Notes: generated from the sequence alone by a model not told the origin. A DNA stretch of 64,000 nucleotides from Microcoleus sp. EPA2 (GCA_020882975.1 JAHRFD010000018.1:17158-81157), one strand, 5' to 3'; counted from the first letter of the stretch, positions 26,320 through 36,699 are shown. Numbers and translations are program-made.

Positions 26320-26454
26320 AGTAATTGGGAATTGGGAATTGGGGATTGGGAATTGGGAATTGGGGATTGGGAATTGGGGATTGGGAACCCCCCCTACCCC
26401 CCCCAAGGTGGGAATTGGGGATTGGGCATTTGGCATTTGGCATTGGGTATTGGG
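26320..26454. repeat. Minisatellite of GGGAATT/GGGGATT units
   Basis: A run of GGGAATTGGGGATTGGGAATT-like 7-mers from about 26329 to 26386, a CCCCCCTACCCCCC tract, and then GGGCATTTGGCATT-like units to 26454. It lies upstream of the ThiF-like gene and adjoins mobile element copy C. Translation gives only low-complexity peptide. A similar minisatellite is found at 54421-54505. Confidence 0.85.
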
Positions 26455-26678
26455 CATTGGTGTCAACTCAGGGTAAAACCCAGTCACAGACTGCTAGCAA
26501 GACTATTAACCCTAGATCCCCCCTAGCCGAGAGGGCGGGCACGGGGGCACCGCCCCTACAGAAGGGGGGGGACAAGAACTTACTCAAAGTCCTCCTTCTT
26601 AAGGGGGATTTAGGGGGATCTAGACTTGGCATAAAACCCAGATTTCTCAAGGATTTCAGCCTTAAGTTGACACTAATG
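26455..26678 (-). mobile_element. Small inverted-repeat element (MITE-like), copy C
   Basis: 224 bp, inverted relative to copies B and D. Ends are CATTGGTGTCAACTCAGG and CTTAAGTTGACACTAATG. The exact 9-bp target duplication GGTATTGGG flanks it (26446-26454 and 26679-26687), inside the minisatellite. The interior carries the same blocks as B and D. It is followed to 26809 by GGGGATT units and by AT-rich AACCAATAAC repeats; there is no gene in 26320-26809. Confidence 0.87.
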
Positions 26679-26809
26679 GGTATTGGGGAACCCCCCTACC
26701 CCCCCAAGGGGGGAATTGGGGATTGGGGATTGGGCATTGGGCATTGGAATTAACACAAATAACCAATAACAAATAACCCATAACCAATAACCCATAACCA
26801 ATAACAAAA

Positions 26810-27637
26810 TTATCTATCCTCAACTACACCAACTAAAGACTGTAAATCGAAGTTTCTGTCTAATCCACTCAGACAAATGCCAGCACTCATCACAGTCAAA
26901 TCATGCTTAGCAATAGCCGAAGAATGTCTTTCACCAGTGCGGCTAGTCCATTCCACCAGCCAATAGTCATCGCGATCGCAAAAACCTTGTAATTCTCCTC
27001 CCCCCATGTGCAAAGCCCGCTGCAAGCGCTGTTCATCCCTAAATTTAGGGTCAGAATCTTTGATATTTTGTATCACTAATTCATAAACAGTTGCCATTTC
27101 TGGTGTCATGCCTTTAAAACGTATTTCTTGAGGCAAATTCAAGGTTTCTAAAGCAGCCCTTAATTCTTCAGCAGGTAGAGGATCTGCCCGTCGATCTATT
27201 TCCTCAAACCACCAAAAATGACCATCCCATCTAGCAACTATCGGCTCAAACTGCGAGCCTTCTGTTACGAGATGTACGGCTACAGGTTTAACAAAACCAG
27301 TACGCTGTTTTACATCAGATTCATTAACCGGATAAGCCAGCCAAGTTTGCCCTCTTAGTACATGAGCTAATTGCAAACGAACTGGCACAAGCAGTTGTAA
27401 ATACTCTGCCACTTGTGCCAAATCTGGATCTGCAACTACGGCAGCATTTTTCTCATTTATTGGTTGAAAAATACCCCAGCCTTCAAAGTTGCGAGGCTGC
27501 GGTTTAAACCTGTAAATCATTCCATCTATCCTTGTCCGCACCTTTCCCCCTCCCACGCAAGGTGCGAGGAATTGGGTATCTAGGAGCTTTCCTTCTTGGG
27601 CGGCAAGTTGGTTGAGGATTTGGCGGATATCAGTCAT
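26810..27637 (-). CDS. Conserved hypothetical protein
   Basis: 275 aa. Soluble, mixed alpha/beta, without signal peptide or membrane segment. Features include a Gly-rich loop early (APCVGGGKVRTRIDGMIYRF), RFEDxxRADPLPAEELR-like acidic/basic middle, and a C-terminal half with MGGGELQGFCDRDDYWLVEWTS and IAKHDLTVMSAGICLSGLD. I do not recognise a catalytic motif. The N-terminus MTDIRQILNQLAAQEG is well formed and the ATG is the only sensible start. Single gene between a repeat region and a divergent secreted protein. Confidence 0.7.
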   Translation of the reverse strand: MTDIRQILNQLAAQEGKLLDTQFLAPCVGGGKVRTRIDGMIYRFKPQPRNFEGWGIFQPINEKNAAVVADPDLAQVAEYLQLLVPVRLQLAHVLRGQTWLAYPVNESDVKQRTGFVKPVAVHLVTEGSQFEPIVARWDGHFWWFEEIDRRADPLPAEELRAALETLNLPQEIRFKGMTPEMATVYELVIQNIKDSDPKFRDEQRLQRALHMGGGELQGFCDRDDYWLVEWTSRTGERHSSAIAKHDLTVMSAGICLSGLDRNFDLQSLVGVVEDR

Positions 27638-27824
27638 CGGATTTTAGAGTTGAGATTTGGGATTTGATATGAAACTTCTGGCTTAATTCTCGTGTCACAA
27701 GCCCGACAGCCTCTTTAATACAAGGTTTTTGGGAGATTACTATGGGGATGTTGACATCCCTCGCGAGGCTGATTTAATATTGGTTAAGTACAAAAATATA
27801 GCTCTGTAAAGGCAGCCACTAAAT

Positions 27825-28217
27825 ATGTTTCAACAGCTATTTTCTAAGTGTGTTTTAGCGACTGTTTTGACACTGCCACTTCTGTTATGTGCTCAGACAG
27901 CTCAAGCTCAGGATAAACACGGAGCTACTGCTTATTCTGCTACTTCTGATGCCACTGGTATCAGTTGGGATCATGCTACAGAAGAAGAAGCATTAGATGC
28001 AGCAGTAGCCGCCTGCAATCAGCATAGTGGAGGGGCGAACGATTGCGAACCGCTGACATCCAACACTAATAACTGTGGAGCTATTGTCGTTGGGAAAGGA
28101 GGAGCTGGTGCCGGTTGGGGCGACGATAAAGCATCAGCAGAAGCTCAAGCTTTGGCGGCTTGCAGCGAATTACCAGGAGGCAGTTGTAAAGTGCAGCTTT
28201 CTGTTTGCAATAAATAA
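27825..28217 (+). CDS. Secreted DUF4189 protein
   Basis: 130 aa. A signal peptide ending at about AQTAQAQ (residues 1-29) precedes a DUF4189 domain with GATAYSATSDATGISWDHATEEEALDAAV-type sequence and six cysteines (CNQH, CEP, NCGAIVVGKGG, ACSELPGG, SCKVQL, VCNK), suggesting disulphides in the periplasm or outside. DUF4189 proteins are small exported proteins of unknown role. A strong hairpin-T-tract terminator lies 115 bp downstream. Confidence 0.83.
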   Translation: MFQQLFSKCVLATVLTLPLLLCAQTAQAQDKHGATAYSATSDATGISWDHATEEEALDAAVAACNQHSGGANDCEPLTSNTNNCGAIVVGKGGAGAGWGDDKASAEAQALAACSELPGGSCKVQLSVCNK

Positions 28218-28332
28218 TTAAACTTCTCGATTCTCGGACTCTGTTTCAAGAGCGTTCTGTGCCGTTAAATCCTGCGGATGCAATAGTCAAGAATCTAACG
28301 CTCGGTTTACTATTGGTTCCATAAAAGTGTTT

Positions 28333-28376
28333 AAAAAAGAGTGAATTTTTAGAAAATGTAAAATTCACTCTTTTTT
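28333..28376. terminator. Bidirectional intrinsic terminator
   Basis: Stem AAAAAAGAGTGAATTTT with complement AAAATTCACTCTTTTTT, separated by about 9 nt. A-tract and T-tract on both sides let it serve the DUF4189 gene on the plus strand and the 111-aa gene on the minus strand. Confidence 0.85.
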
Positions 28377-28428
28377 ATCTTTTATGACTTGTGATTGCAT
28401 CTTTAAAGGTAGGTGCGCTATTGGCACC

Positions 28429-28764
28429 TTATCCCGGATAATCTCCCGTTTCAGAAGTAACTACATCGGGTTTTAGCAAACTTTCTAATCTATCTTTAGA
28501 CCAATATTCAGTTGGATAAGCGACTGCAATAATGTCGGAAAGTCGAATCAGCCAAGTGACTTGTCCATAAGAATCGTTATTTTCCCCGTGTTCGCTAGGG
28601 GGAACAATTACCAGAATTTCAGCAAACTCCCTGGATAAATTAATCGGGATGCCGCCGAAACTGCTATTATTTGTTTTCATCCAAACTTTACTGCCTCGAT
28701 CGAGAGCTTCTTGCAGTCGTTGGGAGAGCAAACAGGATTTTTTGACCTTAGACTTTTTTGTCAT
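28429..28764 (-). CDS. Conserved hypothetical protein
   Basis: 111 aa, soluble. Basic N-terminus (MTKKSKVKKSC), a middle section GSKVWMKTNNSSFGGIPINLSREF and a predicted beta-rich stretch ILVIVPPSEHG ... VTWLIRLSDIIAVAYPTEYW. The composition looks like a real gene and the ATG is clean. No family recognised. It ends at the bidirectional terminator. Confidence 0.6.
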   Translation of the reverse strand: MTKKSKVKKSCLLSQRLQEALDRGSKVWMKTNNSSFGGIPINLSREFAEILVIVPPSEHGENNDSYGQVTWLIRLSDIIAVAYPTEYWSKDRLESLLKPDVVTSETGDYPG

Positions 28765-29041
28765 AGTGCAAGCTCAAGTAGTTGTACTGTGTGTTAAGAT
28801 CGAGGGCGATCGGCATTTTTACTCACTAAACCGACAAAAGCAAAAAAGGCGATCGCACTCGCTGCTCCTTACTCTACTGTATAAGAAATTGACCGAGTGC
28901 GATCGGTATAAAAAATTAATTACCAAATAGGGAAATCGCCCCTAGTCTTAATTTATCGGCTTCCTGAGACATACCCTGGTAGATCTCGCGACAAAATACG
29001 GTATAATTGGCTGCATATTCCCCAATCGTTTAAGCAAAAAA
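28765..29041. other. Spacer without gene, HIP1 sites
   Basis: 277 bp between divergent genes. It holds repeated GATCG/GCGATCGC octamers (HIP1-type, at about 28850) and an AT-rich segment before the DUF433-like gene. I see no ORF, hairpin or clear promoter. Confidence 0.5.
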
Positions 29042-29296
29042 ATGGACTGGCGAAAGCAAATTAATTTCGGCACTAAAAAAGTACCAGCTCAACCTGCTGT
29101 TCGAGCAACTGGGTTGTCTGTAGAATTTCTGCTAGGGCTGTTTGCTGCGGGATGGACGGAACAACAGGTGTTAGAAAAATATCCTGCACTTACTTCCTCT
29201 AAGTTGTGTGCAGTTCTGGCTACTGCTGATTCAAAGTTAGTATCATCTATAGCAAATCCTGAGTTACTAGAAATGATCGAGAGAACAAGAGAATAA
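29042..29296 (+). CDS. DUF433-like small protein
   Basis: 84 aa. The part PAVRATGLSVEFLLGLFAAGWTEQQVLEKYPAL follows the DUF433 pattern (P-x-h-R-G-T-R-h-h-V ... AAGWsEEEIL..YP.L), a winged-helix-like domain frequent in antitoxin-type pairs. The arginine/glycine of the usual RGTR is only partly kept (RATG). No PIN or DUF5615 toxin gene follows; the next gene is a convergent Uma2 protein. It may be an orphan regulator. Confidence 0.55.
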   Translation: MDWRKQINFGTKKVPAQPAVRATGLSVEFLLGLFAAGWTEQQVLEKYPALTSSKLCAVLATADSKLVSSIANPELLEMIERTRE

Positions 29297-29382
29297 TTGA
29301 AAATAGCGAAAAATAGGGAAAAGATTCTTACTTGAGGATATTGACGGAGATGTTTGGGAGTAAAGTACATCTCTAGCAGTTT

Positions 29383-30012
29383 TCAATTTCTACCTAAACT
29401 TTCTCTAACTCTTTCCCGAAACTCCAACACCGCCTCCAGCGGATCTGGTTGCTCCACATAATATGCTAGAAGTTCTAAATCTAAACCAGGCAACAATTCA
29501 CTTTGGTGGATTTTTTCATATTCATCTCCTCGAAGATGATAAACCTCAAAGCGACGATTTTTCCAGAACCAAACCTCTTTAATTCCGAGCTTTTTGTAAA
29601 CTGCTAACTTATCTACACCACCGCTGCTGAGTACAACCTCGATCGCCAAATCAGGAAACTCTTTCTCTGTACCGATACAATAGCACTCATCCGGTTCTGT
29701 ACCGCCCTTTTTTGCTTGAATCCGAAAGGTAGTTGAACCTAATCCCCAAAACCGAGTCCGTGTTTCTTGAAAATACGCTTCTAGCAGCATCCCAATATTG
29801 GTTTTATCTCGATCGTGACGGCGACTTGGGGCCATAATTTCCAGCACTTCATCTAAATAAGTAACCCGATACCAAGGACTATCTCCGAGTTGAGTCAGTA
29901 ATTGTTCATACTGTTCCCAACTTACCCCACTGGTAATAAATCTTTCCACTGGATCTTCGGTGAAAAGCTCTAATTCGGTTGCTAAATCTTTGATTAATAT
30001 TGAAGTCACCAA
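29383..30012 (-). CDS. Uma2-family endonuclease-like protein (DUF820)
   Basis: 209 aa, GTG start with GGAGGAG about 7 nt upstream. The DUF820/Uma2 fold is a PD-(D/E)XK type: VLEIMAPSRRHDRDKTNIG, PDECYCIG, FPDLAIEVVLSSGGVDKLAVYKKLGIKEVWFW contain the expected E, D, ExV and K positions. Uma2 proteins are expanded in cyanobacteria, often next to mobile DNA, and their targets are unknown. The Phd/YefM antitoxin gene lies just upstream on the same strand (55 bp). Confidence 0.85.
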   Translation of the reverse strand: MVTSILIKDLATELELFTEDPVERFITSGVSWEQYEQLLTQLGDSPWYRVTYLDEVLEIMAPSRRHDRDKTNIGMLLEAYFQETRTRFWGLGSTTFRIQAKKGGTEPDECYCIGTEKEFPDLAIEVVLSSGGVDKLAVYKKLGIKEVWFWKNRRFEVYHLRGDEYEKIHQSELLPGLDLELLAYYVEQPDPLEAVLEFRERVRESLGRN

Positions 30013-30067
30013 CTGCTCCTCCCAAATTTAGAGTATAGTAGAAGATTGTGATTTTGTCATCAAGGAT

Positions 30068-30385
30068 TTAACTGGCAATCGCTACCTCATTTTCAGTATC
30101 ATCATCTTCATCAAGCCCAAATCTTTTGCAAATTTCATCGAGTGTCTGAGGTTGAATAACTCTTGCTTTAGCTCTCTTTAATGCTGTCAACAAACGAGTT
30201 GCATTGGCAGGCGACCTCAGCAAATAAAGGGTTTCTAGCAAACTTTCTAATTCTGCCTCAGAAATCAAAACCGCATTTTTACCGTTAGGTCTAGTAATAA
30301 TTATTACTTCCCCTGTTTCAACAGTGCGATCGCAGAGATTTTCTAAATTTGCTTCAGCGTCAGTGTATGTAATCTCAGTTGACAT
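30068..30385 (-). CDS. Phd/YefM-family antitoxin
   Basis: 105 aa. The N-terminal Phd/YefM fold is clear: ITYTDAEANLENLCDRTVETGEVIIITRPNGKNAVLISEAELESLLETLYLL. The C-terminal tail (KARVIQPQTLDEICKRFGLDED) is the usual toxin-neutralising, flexible part. No YoeB/Txe or RelE toxin frame follows it; a Uma2 gene lies downstream instead. It is either an orphan antitoxin or regulates its neighbours. Confidence 0.87.
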   Translation of the reverse strand: MSTEITYTDAEANLENLCDRTVETGEVIIITRPNGKNAVLISEAELESLLETLYLLRSPANATRLLTALKRAKARVIQPQTLDEICKRFGLDEDDDTENEVAIAS

Positions 30386-30455
30386 ACAATTCTAACTCCC
30401 ACTAAATTTGCGAGGATAGCCCGCCAGCTTAACTGACGACCCATGCCCAATTATA

Positions 30456-31904
<1,449 letters not shown>

Positions 31905-32375
31905 CTAATATTTTGTACCGATTGCAACTGTGTCGGAGTCGATCGCTTTCAAATCTGGTTCAACCCAATTATTGCGGGCTTCCCAAGACATCAGCCGATC
32001 GCGCGTATAGTAGCTCAACGGTAAAGTACGATCGGCATATTTGGCGATCGCACCGTTAGCCAGACTTACCATCGATCGATGGAGGCTTTCCTGAGCGAGG
32101 TATCGGCGGATGATTCCCAGCCAAAACAGCGTTAGAGTTTCGTGATATCCACTATTTCTTGTAGTCTCAATTCCCTGAGCCGAGTTATAATGTTTAATCC
32201 CATTCCGCACTGCATCGATCGCTTCTTGCTCGGAGTCGTAAAACAGATACCACAGCCCGACGGTTAAATGGGCGGCATGATTCCATTGGTGGCGAGGTAG
32301 ACTGCATTCTTGGAAAGCATGAATCAGGCTGTCTATCTCCCAGGGCGATCGGTAAATTATAGTTGTAGTTTTCAT
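31905..32375 (-). CDS. Conserved hypothetical, operon partner of the Ro60-like gene
   Basis: 156 aa, ATG with AGGAGA 9 nt upstream. Soluble and helical. A conserved-looking His-rich core is QWNHAAHLTVGLWYLFYDSE, followed by NSGYHETLTLFWLGIIRRYL. The histidines could bind a metal, but I recognise no enzyme family. The 9-bp gap to the Ro60-like gene implies one mRNA, and RNA candidate 1 lies just upstream on the same strand, so its product may act with the ring protein. Confidence 0.72.
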   Translation of the reverse strand: MKTTTIIYRSPWEIDSLIHAFQECSLPRHQWNHAAHLTVGLWYLFYDSEQEAIDAVRNGIKHYNSAQGIETTRNSGYHETLTLFWLGIIRRYLAQESLHRSMVSLANGAIAKYADRTLPLSYYTRDRLMSWEARNNWVEPDLKAIDSDTVAIGTKY

Positions 32376-32427
32376 AATTTAATTCTCCTTTCTCACCACT
32401 TTTGAATCTAAAAGTTAGAAAAAAAAG

Positions 32428-32553
32428 CACTTCGCGCGAGTTGAAAAAGTCGTTGATTCACACACAGGATTTGAACCTGTATCTACTCGATCTTAAGTCA
32501 AGCGCCTGACCATTTGGCTAGTATGTAAACTTTCCCGATCGGGGCGCGAAGTG
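32428..32553 (-). ncRNA. tRNA-like RNA candidate 1 (YrlA-type Y RNA)
   Basis: 126 nt closed by a perfect 10-bp stem, CACTTCGCGC (5') with GCGCGAAGTG (3'). Then come CCCCGA, a second helix (GGGAAAGT with ACTTTTTC) and a tRNA-like core: TA, D-arm GCC/GGC with loop AAATGGTCA, anticodon-like arm CTTGA-CTTAAGA-TCGAG, 5-nt variable loop TAGAT, and a perfect T-arm ACAGG-TTCAAAT-CCTGT (genomic 32464-32480). The acceptor-like pairing (TACATAC with GTGTGAA) is imperfect. The loop would read UAA (Leu), but a tRNA-Leu has a long variable arm, so this is not an ordinary tRNA. Bacterial Y RNAs near Ro60 genes carry such tRNA modules on a closed stem. Confidence 0.68.
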
Positions 32554-32577
32554 AAAAATTCTTTGGTAGTAAGGACT

Positions 32578-32937
32578 TCAGTCCTTATTTTTAGCTAGTC
32601 GTTCCATAATGAACTTAATTTGCTTCTTGTTGCATTGACGTTTAGCCACAACGTACTTCTCCCGGTTGACAGAAGACTTATTTTTGGTTATCCCCAAGGG
32701 TTCAATATCTGCCAGTTCCATCGCATACCACAAATCATTTATTTTCTGATAATGATGATAAGCATCTATGAAAACAAAATCATCGGGCTTCTTTTTAGGT
32801 ACTTTCCGAACTCTCTTAGCTAAGCAAAGAATTCCCGTCTCAGGATGGACATAAAATTGCTTGTACCAATAACCAAGAGGAAGAGCTGTATCATAAAATT
32901 CACGATTTTTCCGATAAGGAACCCCATCAATTAACAC
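32578..32937 (-). CDS. Basic protein of unknown function between two tRNA-like RNAs
   Basis: 119 aa from a GTG at 32937, which lies in the last bases of RNA candidate 2; no ATG is available before the conserved-looking part. The protein is lysine-rich (RVRKVPKKKPDDF, VAKRQCNKKQIKF) with aromatic segments (LGYWYKQFYVHPETG, DAYHHYQKINDLWYAME). The start is doubtful and the frame is open further upstream without a start codon. Composition argues for a real gene. No family recognised. A small GGACT/AGTCC palindrome follows the stop. Confidence 0.5.
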   Translation of the reverse strand: MLIDGVPYRKNREFYDTALPLGYWYKQFYVHPETGILCLAKRVRKVPKKKPDDFVFIDAYHHYQKINDLWYAMELADIEPLGITKNKSSVNREKYVVAKRQCNKKQIKFIMERLAKNKD

Positions 32938-33040
32938 CGCTGAGCTACATCCCCAAGATGAGGATGATAGGAGTCGAACCTATTACCTCTGGTTGAGAAA
33001 ACCAAAAAGTGTGTAAGCTTCAACTGTTGGGGTGCGGTGT
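32934..33040 (-). ncRNA. tRNA-like RNA candidate 2, permuted tRNA plan
   Basis: 107 nt with closing stem ACACCGC/GCGGTGT. In transcript order: ACCCCAAC, D-side strand GAAGCTTACACAC, anticodon-like arm TTGGT-TTTCTCA-ACCAG, T-arm ATAGG-TTCGACT-CCTAT (genomic 32967-32983), then directly CATCCTC, A, TCTT, and GGGGATG-TA-GCTC-AGCGG. CATCCTC pairs over 7 positions with GGGGATG (one G-U), and TAGCTCAGCGG reads like a tRNA 5' part. So 3' and 5' tRNA halves are present in reversed order with the acceptor capped by a short loop. This is the plan described for the tRNA-like module of bacterial YrlA RNAs. Confidence 0.7.
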
Positions 33041-33075
33041 AGCAGTTGTTTAAATCTAAAAAATTCAGGTAGAAG

Positions 33076-33211
33076 AGGAGGCGCACAAGTCAGAGAAGCT
33101 ATTTTTAAAACCCCTCTCCAAGAGGCGGAGAGGGTAGGAATCGAACCTACTGTACGATGTTTAGTCGAACGTTACCAGTTTGTAAGCTTCTTTAGTTGGG
33201 GTGCGCCGCCT
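33076..33211 (-). ncRNA. tRNA-like RNA candidate 3, permuted tRNA plan
   Basis: About 136 nt; closing stem GGCGCAC/GTGCGCC with three more pairs outside one mismatch. It shares with candidate 2 the 5' block GCACCCCAAC-N4-GAAGCTTACA-N-AC. The strand AGAAGCT pairs with AGCTTCT near the 3' end. The T-arm is GTAGG-TTCGATT-CCTAC (genomic 33134-33150), followed at once by CCTCTCC, a 7-nt loop GCCTCTT, and GGAGAGG: a perfect 7-bp capped acceptor stem. The anticodon-like arm is weak. Divergent primary sequence with conserved pairing among the three candidates supports real RNAs rather than decayed tRNA genes. Confidence 0.68.
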
Positions 33212-33240
33212 AATAGCCGAGCCGAAATCCTGGTTAAATA

Positions 33241-33317
33241 CCCCCTTTATTTCTTAGTCTGCGGAGGCAGACTTCGTTTGTATAGTGGCGGTTTTAACCG
33301 CCTAACGATCGAGGGGG
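33241..33317. repeat. Compound palindromic repeat
   Basis: Outer CCCCC (33241) pairs with GGGGG (33313). Inside are AGTCTGC/GCAGACT arms at 33256-33273 and the palindrome GGCGGTTTTAACCGCC at 33287-33302. This combination of a purine-loop hairpin and a GGCGGTTTTAACCGCC hairpin is a dispersed cyanobacterial type. It lies upstream of RNA candidate 3 and could be a terminator for the gene at 33342. Confidence 0.65.
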
Positions 33318-33341
33318 TAGCCAACTCAGATAGCTGAATTT

Positions 33342-33864
<523 letters not shown>

Positions 33865-34145
33865 GACAATCTAGTCTCTGTTATAAGACTTTCAATTGGA
33901 TGTTCCTTGAAATTTCGATTAGTTATTTAGTTTTCAAGGTTCAGAATTTTACGGAAAATACAGGTTTTTGCTTTTCCTGCCCTTTCCATATTTATATACT
34001 ACATACGTACTACATAGGTGTCAAGGGGTTCGGAAAAGTTTTTTTGTCAGGATTGGGGGCTCGACGAAAGAAACTGGGTTTTTCACCTAATCTGTGGCTG
34101 TAGCGAAGTATTTTCGTCGATCGAACCTGGTTGGTAGAGTTCCAA
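33865..34145. other. Spacer without gene
   Basis: 281 bp, AT-rich. It holds TACTACATAGGTGTCAAGG near 34008-34026, which resembles one end of the mobile element family but has no partner end, and an AGAAACTGGGTTTTT piece near 34066 related to the AAACCCGG palindromes. A 67-codon frame here is not convincing. Confidence 0.45.
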
Positions 34146-35114
34146 CTATATCGATCGAACTTCTTTGACATAGGCTATGGTTTTGCGAATATTGTGGAAG
34201 CCAACAGATTCGTACAGTCCCAGGGCACCGGACTGATTATCGGCATCGACTCCGATAATGGCTGTTTCGATACCGACAGCTTTTAGCCGGTGTAAGCCAG
34301 CCAGCAACATTGCTCGTCCTAATCCGAGGTTACGGAAGCCACGTCTTGTACCCAGAGACATGATCCAGCCTTCATTCCGACCGGTGCGATCGCACTCTTC
34401 GATACTGATTTCACAGTGACAAAATGCTGCGAAAGTGCCGTCAAGGGCCACTGCAATTAAGTCTAAATCCTTTCTGTAACTGGGTTTGGCTAAATCGTAT
34501 TGGAATTGTTCTACTGTTAAATCGTGGTGGTTCCAGTGGTCGATAAATGATTGGTTGAACATTTCTACCCAAGCGATCGCATCCTGTGCGCCCCGAAACT
34601 GACTGAGGGTGAAGCCTTTGGGGATTTTTGGTTCTGGGATTGGTTGAGAGATCGATCGCGCCATACGACAAAAATGGCGATCGGGCTTGAAACCGCAATT
34701 TGCTAGCAGAGAAATGCGATCGCTATGTTCCGCGCGCACCCAAGATCGCAGTTTCACTGATATACCTCGTTCTGTTTGCACTTCCCGCATCCGCTTTTCT
34801 CCCCAAGCCACTGCTAGGGTTTGAATATTGCCCGATCGCGCGATCGGGTGAACGCAAAACCACAGCCAACCGTCGATCATCTCCCCAGATCCAGAAATCG
34901 ACAACTGAGCAAAACCGATGAGTTTGCCTTGACTGTCTTCCCAAATGCAGATATCGCGACTTTTGTCAATGGATGGTTGATTAAATTTTTGTTGCAATTC
35001 GGAAATGGAAGTACCTTCTTCGAGGCGATCGACTTGTTCGCAAGTATCGATCAAATGGGCGATCGCTGGTAGGTCACTTTCATCCACGTAGGGTCTGATC
35101 GACACATTTAACAT
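34146..35114 (-). CDS. Tandem GNAT-family N-acetyltransferase, paralogue
   Basis: 322 aa from ATG 35114 (MLNVSIRPYVDESDLPAIA); the frame extends to 35171 but only the shorter version aligns with the paralogue at 5282-6241. Two GNAT folds; the C-terminal one has SLGTRRGFRNLGLGRAMLLAGL (acetyl-CoA loop) and NQSGALGLYESVGF. Shared blocks with the paralogue include VEMFNQSFIDHWNHHDLTVE. The substrate is unknown. It is the last gene before the phycoerythrin operon and is divergent from cpeB. Confidence 0.83.
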   Translation of the reverse strand: MLNVSIRPYVDESDLPAIAHLIDTCEQVDRLEEGTSISELQQKFNQPSIDKSRDICIWEDSQGKLIGFAQLSISGSGEMIDGWLWFCVHPIARSGNIQTLAVAWGEKRMREVQTERGISVKLRSWVRAEHSDRISLLANCGFKPDRHFCRMARSISQPIPEPKIPKGFTLSQFRGAQDAIAWVEMFNQSFIDHWNHHDLTVEQFQYDLAKPSYRKDLDLIAVALDGTFAAFCHCEISIEECDRTGRNEGWIMSLGTRRGFRNLGLGRAMLLAGLHRLKAVGIETAIIGVDADNQSGALGLYESVGFHNIRKTIAYVKEVRSI

Positions 35115-35215
35115 ATATATAGTTGACGGTTGACTGTTGACGGTTGAATGTTTGAACAATAGCGATGCCACCAGAAACTACATCAGTTAAACGAAAAAAT
35201 GTAGTTTTGGCGACA

Positions 35216-35236
35216 AAAGTAACAAATTGTTACTTT
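35216..35236. promoter_or_regulatory. Palindromic operator candidate upstream of cpeB
   Basis: Perfect 10-bp arms AAAGTAACAA and TTGTTACTTT around a single A, centred 130 bp before the cpeB start. Half-sites GTAAC-N5-GTTAC recur as GTAAT-N5-GTTAT upstream of pebA, and inverted (GTTAC-N5-GTAAC) upstream of cpeC. A second inverted repeat, AAACTACAT/ATGTAGTTT, lies just upstream (35175-35207). It is likely a binding site for a light- or CpeR-linked regulator; which protein is unknown. Confidence 0.55.
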
Positions 35237-35340
35237 GTTTCTCAGGAATGAGACAGAGACATCATCCCAGGGATATATTCAAAACCATCAAGTTCGTCAC
35301 CAAGTTGACCAACTAAGATAAGAAATAAATTTTCGTCTAA

Positions 35341-35910
<570 letters not shown>

Positions 35911-35983
35911 TCCATTGCTAATCGCAATTCGCTCAGCAAAATTGAAACTACGCTCACTGTCAAAATCACTTTAGGAGATTTAA

Positions 35984-36481
<498 letters not shown>

Positions 36482-36699
36482 TTAATTAGCAGGTTTGTAA
36501 TGTCGTGACTGGGTAGTTTATACCCCGACAAGTCTGGGAAATCTGGGTTCGTTGCATTACCAATTTTGGTAAGGTAAGAGTCAAGAATTCCCGGGCTTGT
36601 TATTGTGTTTGAATAGGCATATCCTAATTTCTTCCTTCTTTTCCCCCCAAGGGGGGGCAGGGGGGGGTTCTTCTTCCTTCTTCCTTCTAATATAATTTT

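Noticed and set aside
32428..32553. tRNA-Leu(UAA) with the cyanobacterial group I intron
   Set aside because: No intron lies in the anticodon loop; the CTTAAGA loop is continuous and the variable arm is too short for tRNA-Leu.
32440..33160. Three ordinary tRNA genes
   Set aside because: T-arms are perfect, but acceptor strands are missing, weak or in permuted order, variable loops do not fit the anticodons, and closing stems enclose each unit.
32934..33211. Two-piece (permuted) tmRNA gene
   Set aside because: The 5' acceptor strand is followed by a D-arm-like TAGCTCAGCGG in candidate 2, not the tmRNA start, and no tag-peptide frame or pseudoknot region is visible.
33032..33337. 101-aa plus-strand frame across RNA candidate 3
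   Set aside because: It runs antisense through the T-arm and palindromic repeats; composition is repeat-like.
34008..34026. Fifth copy of the inverted-repeat element (CATAGGTGTCAA)
   Set aside because: Only one end matches and no complementary end or interior follows, so it may be chance.
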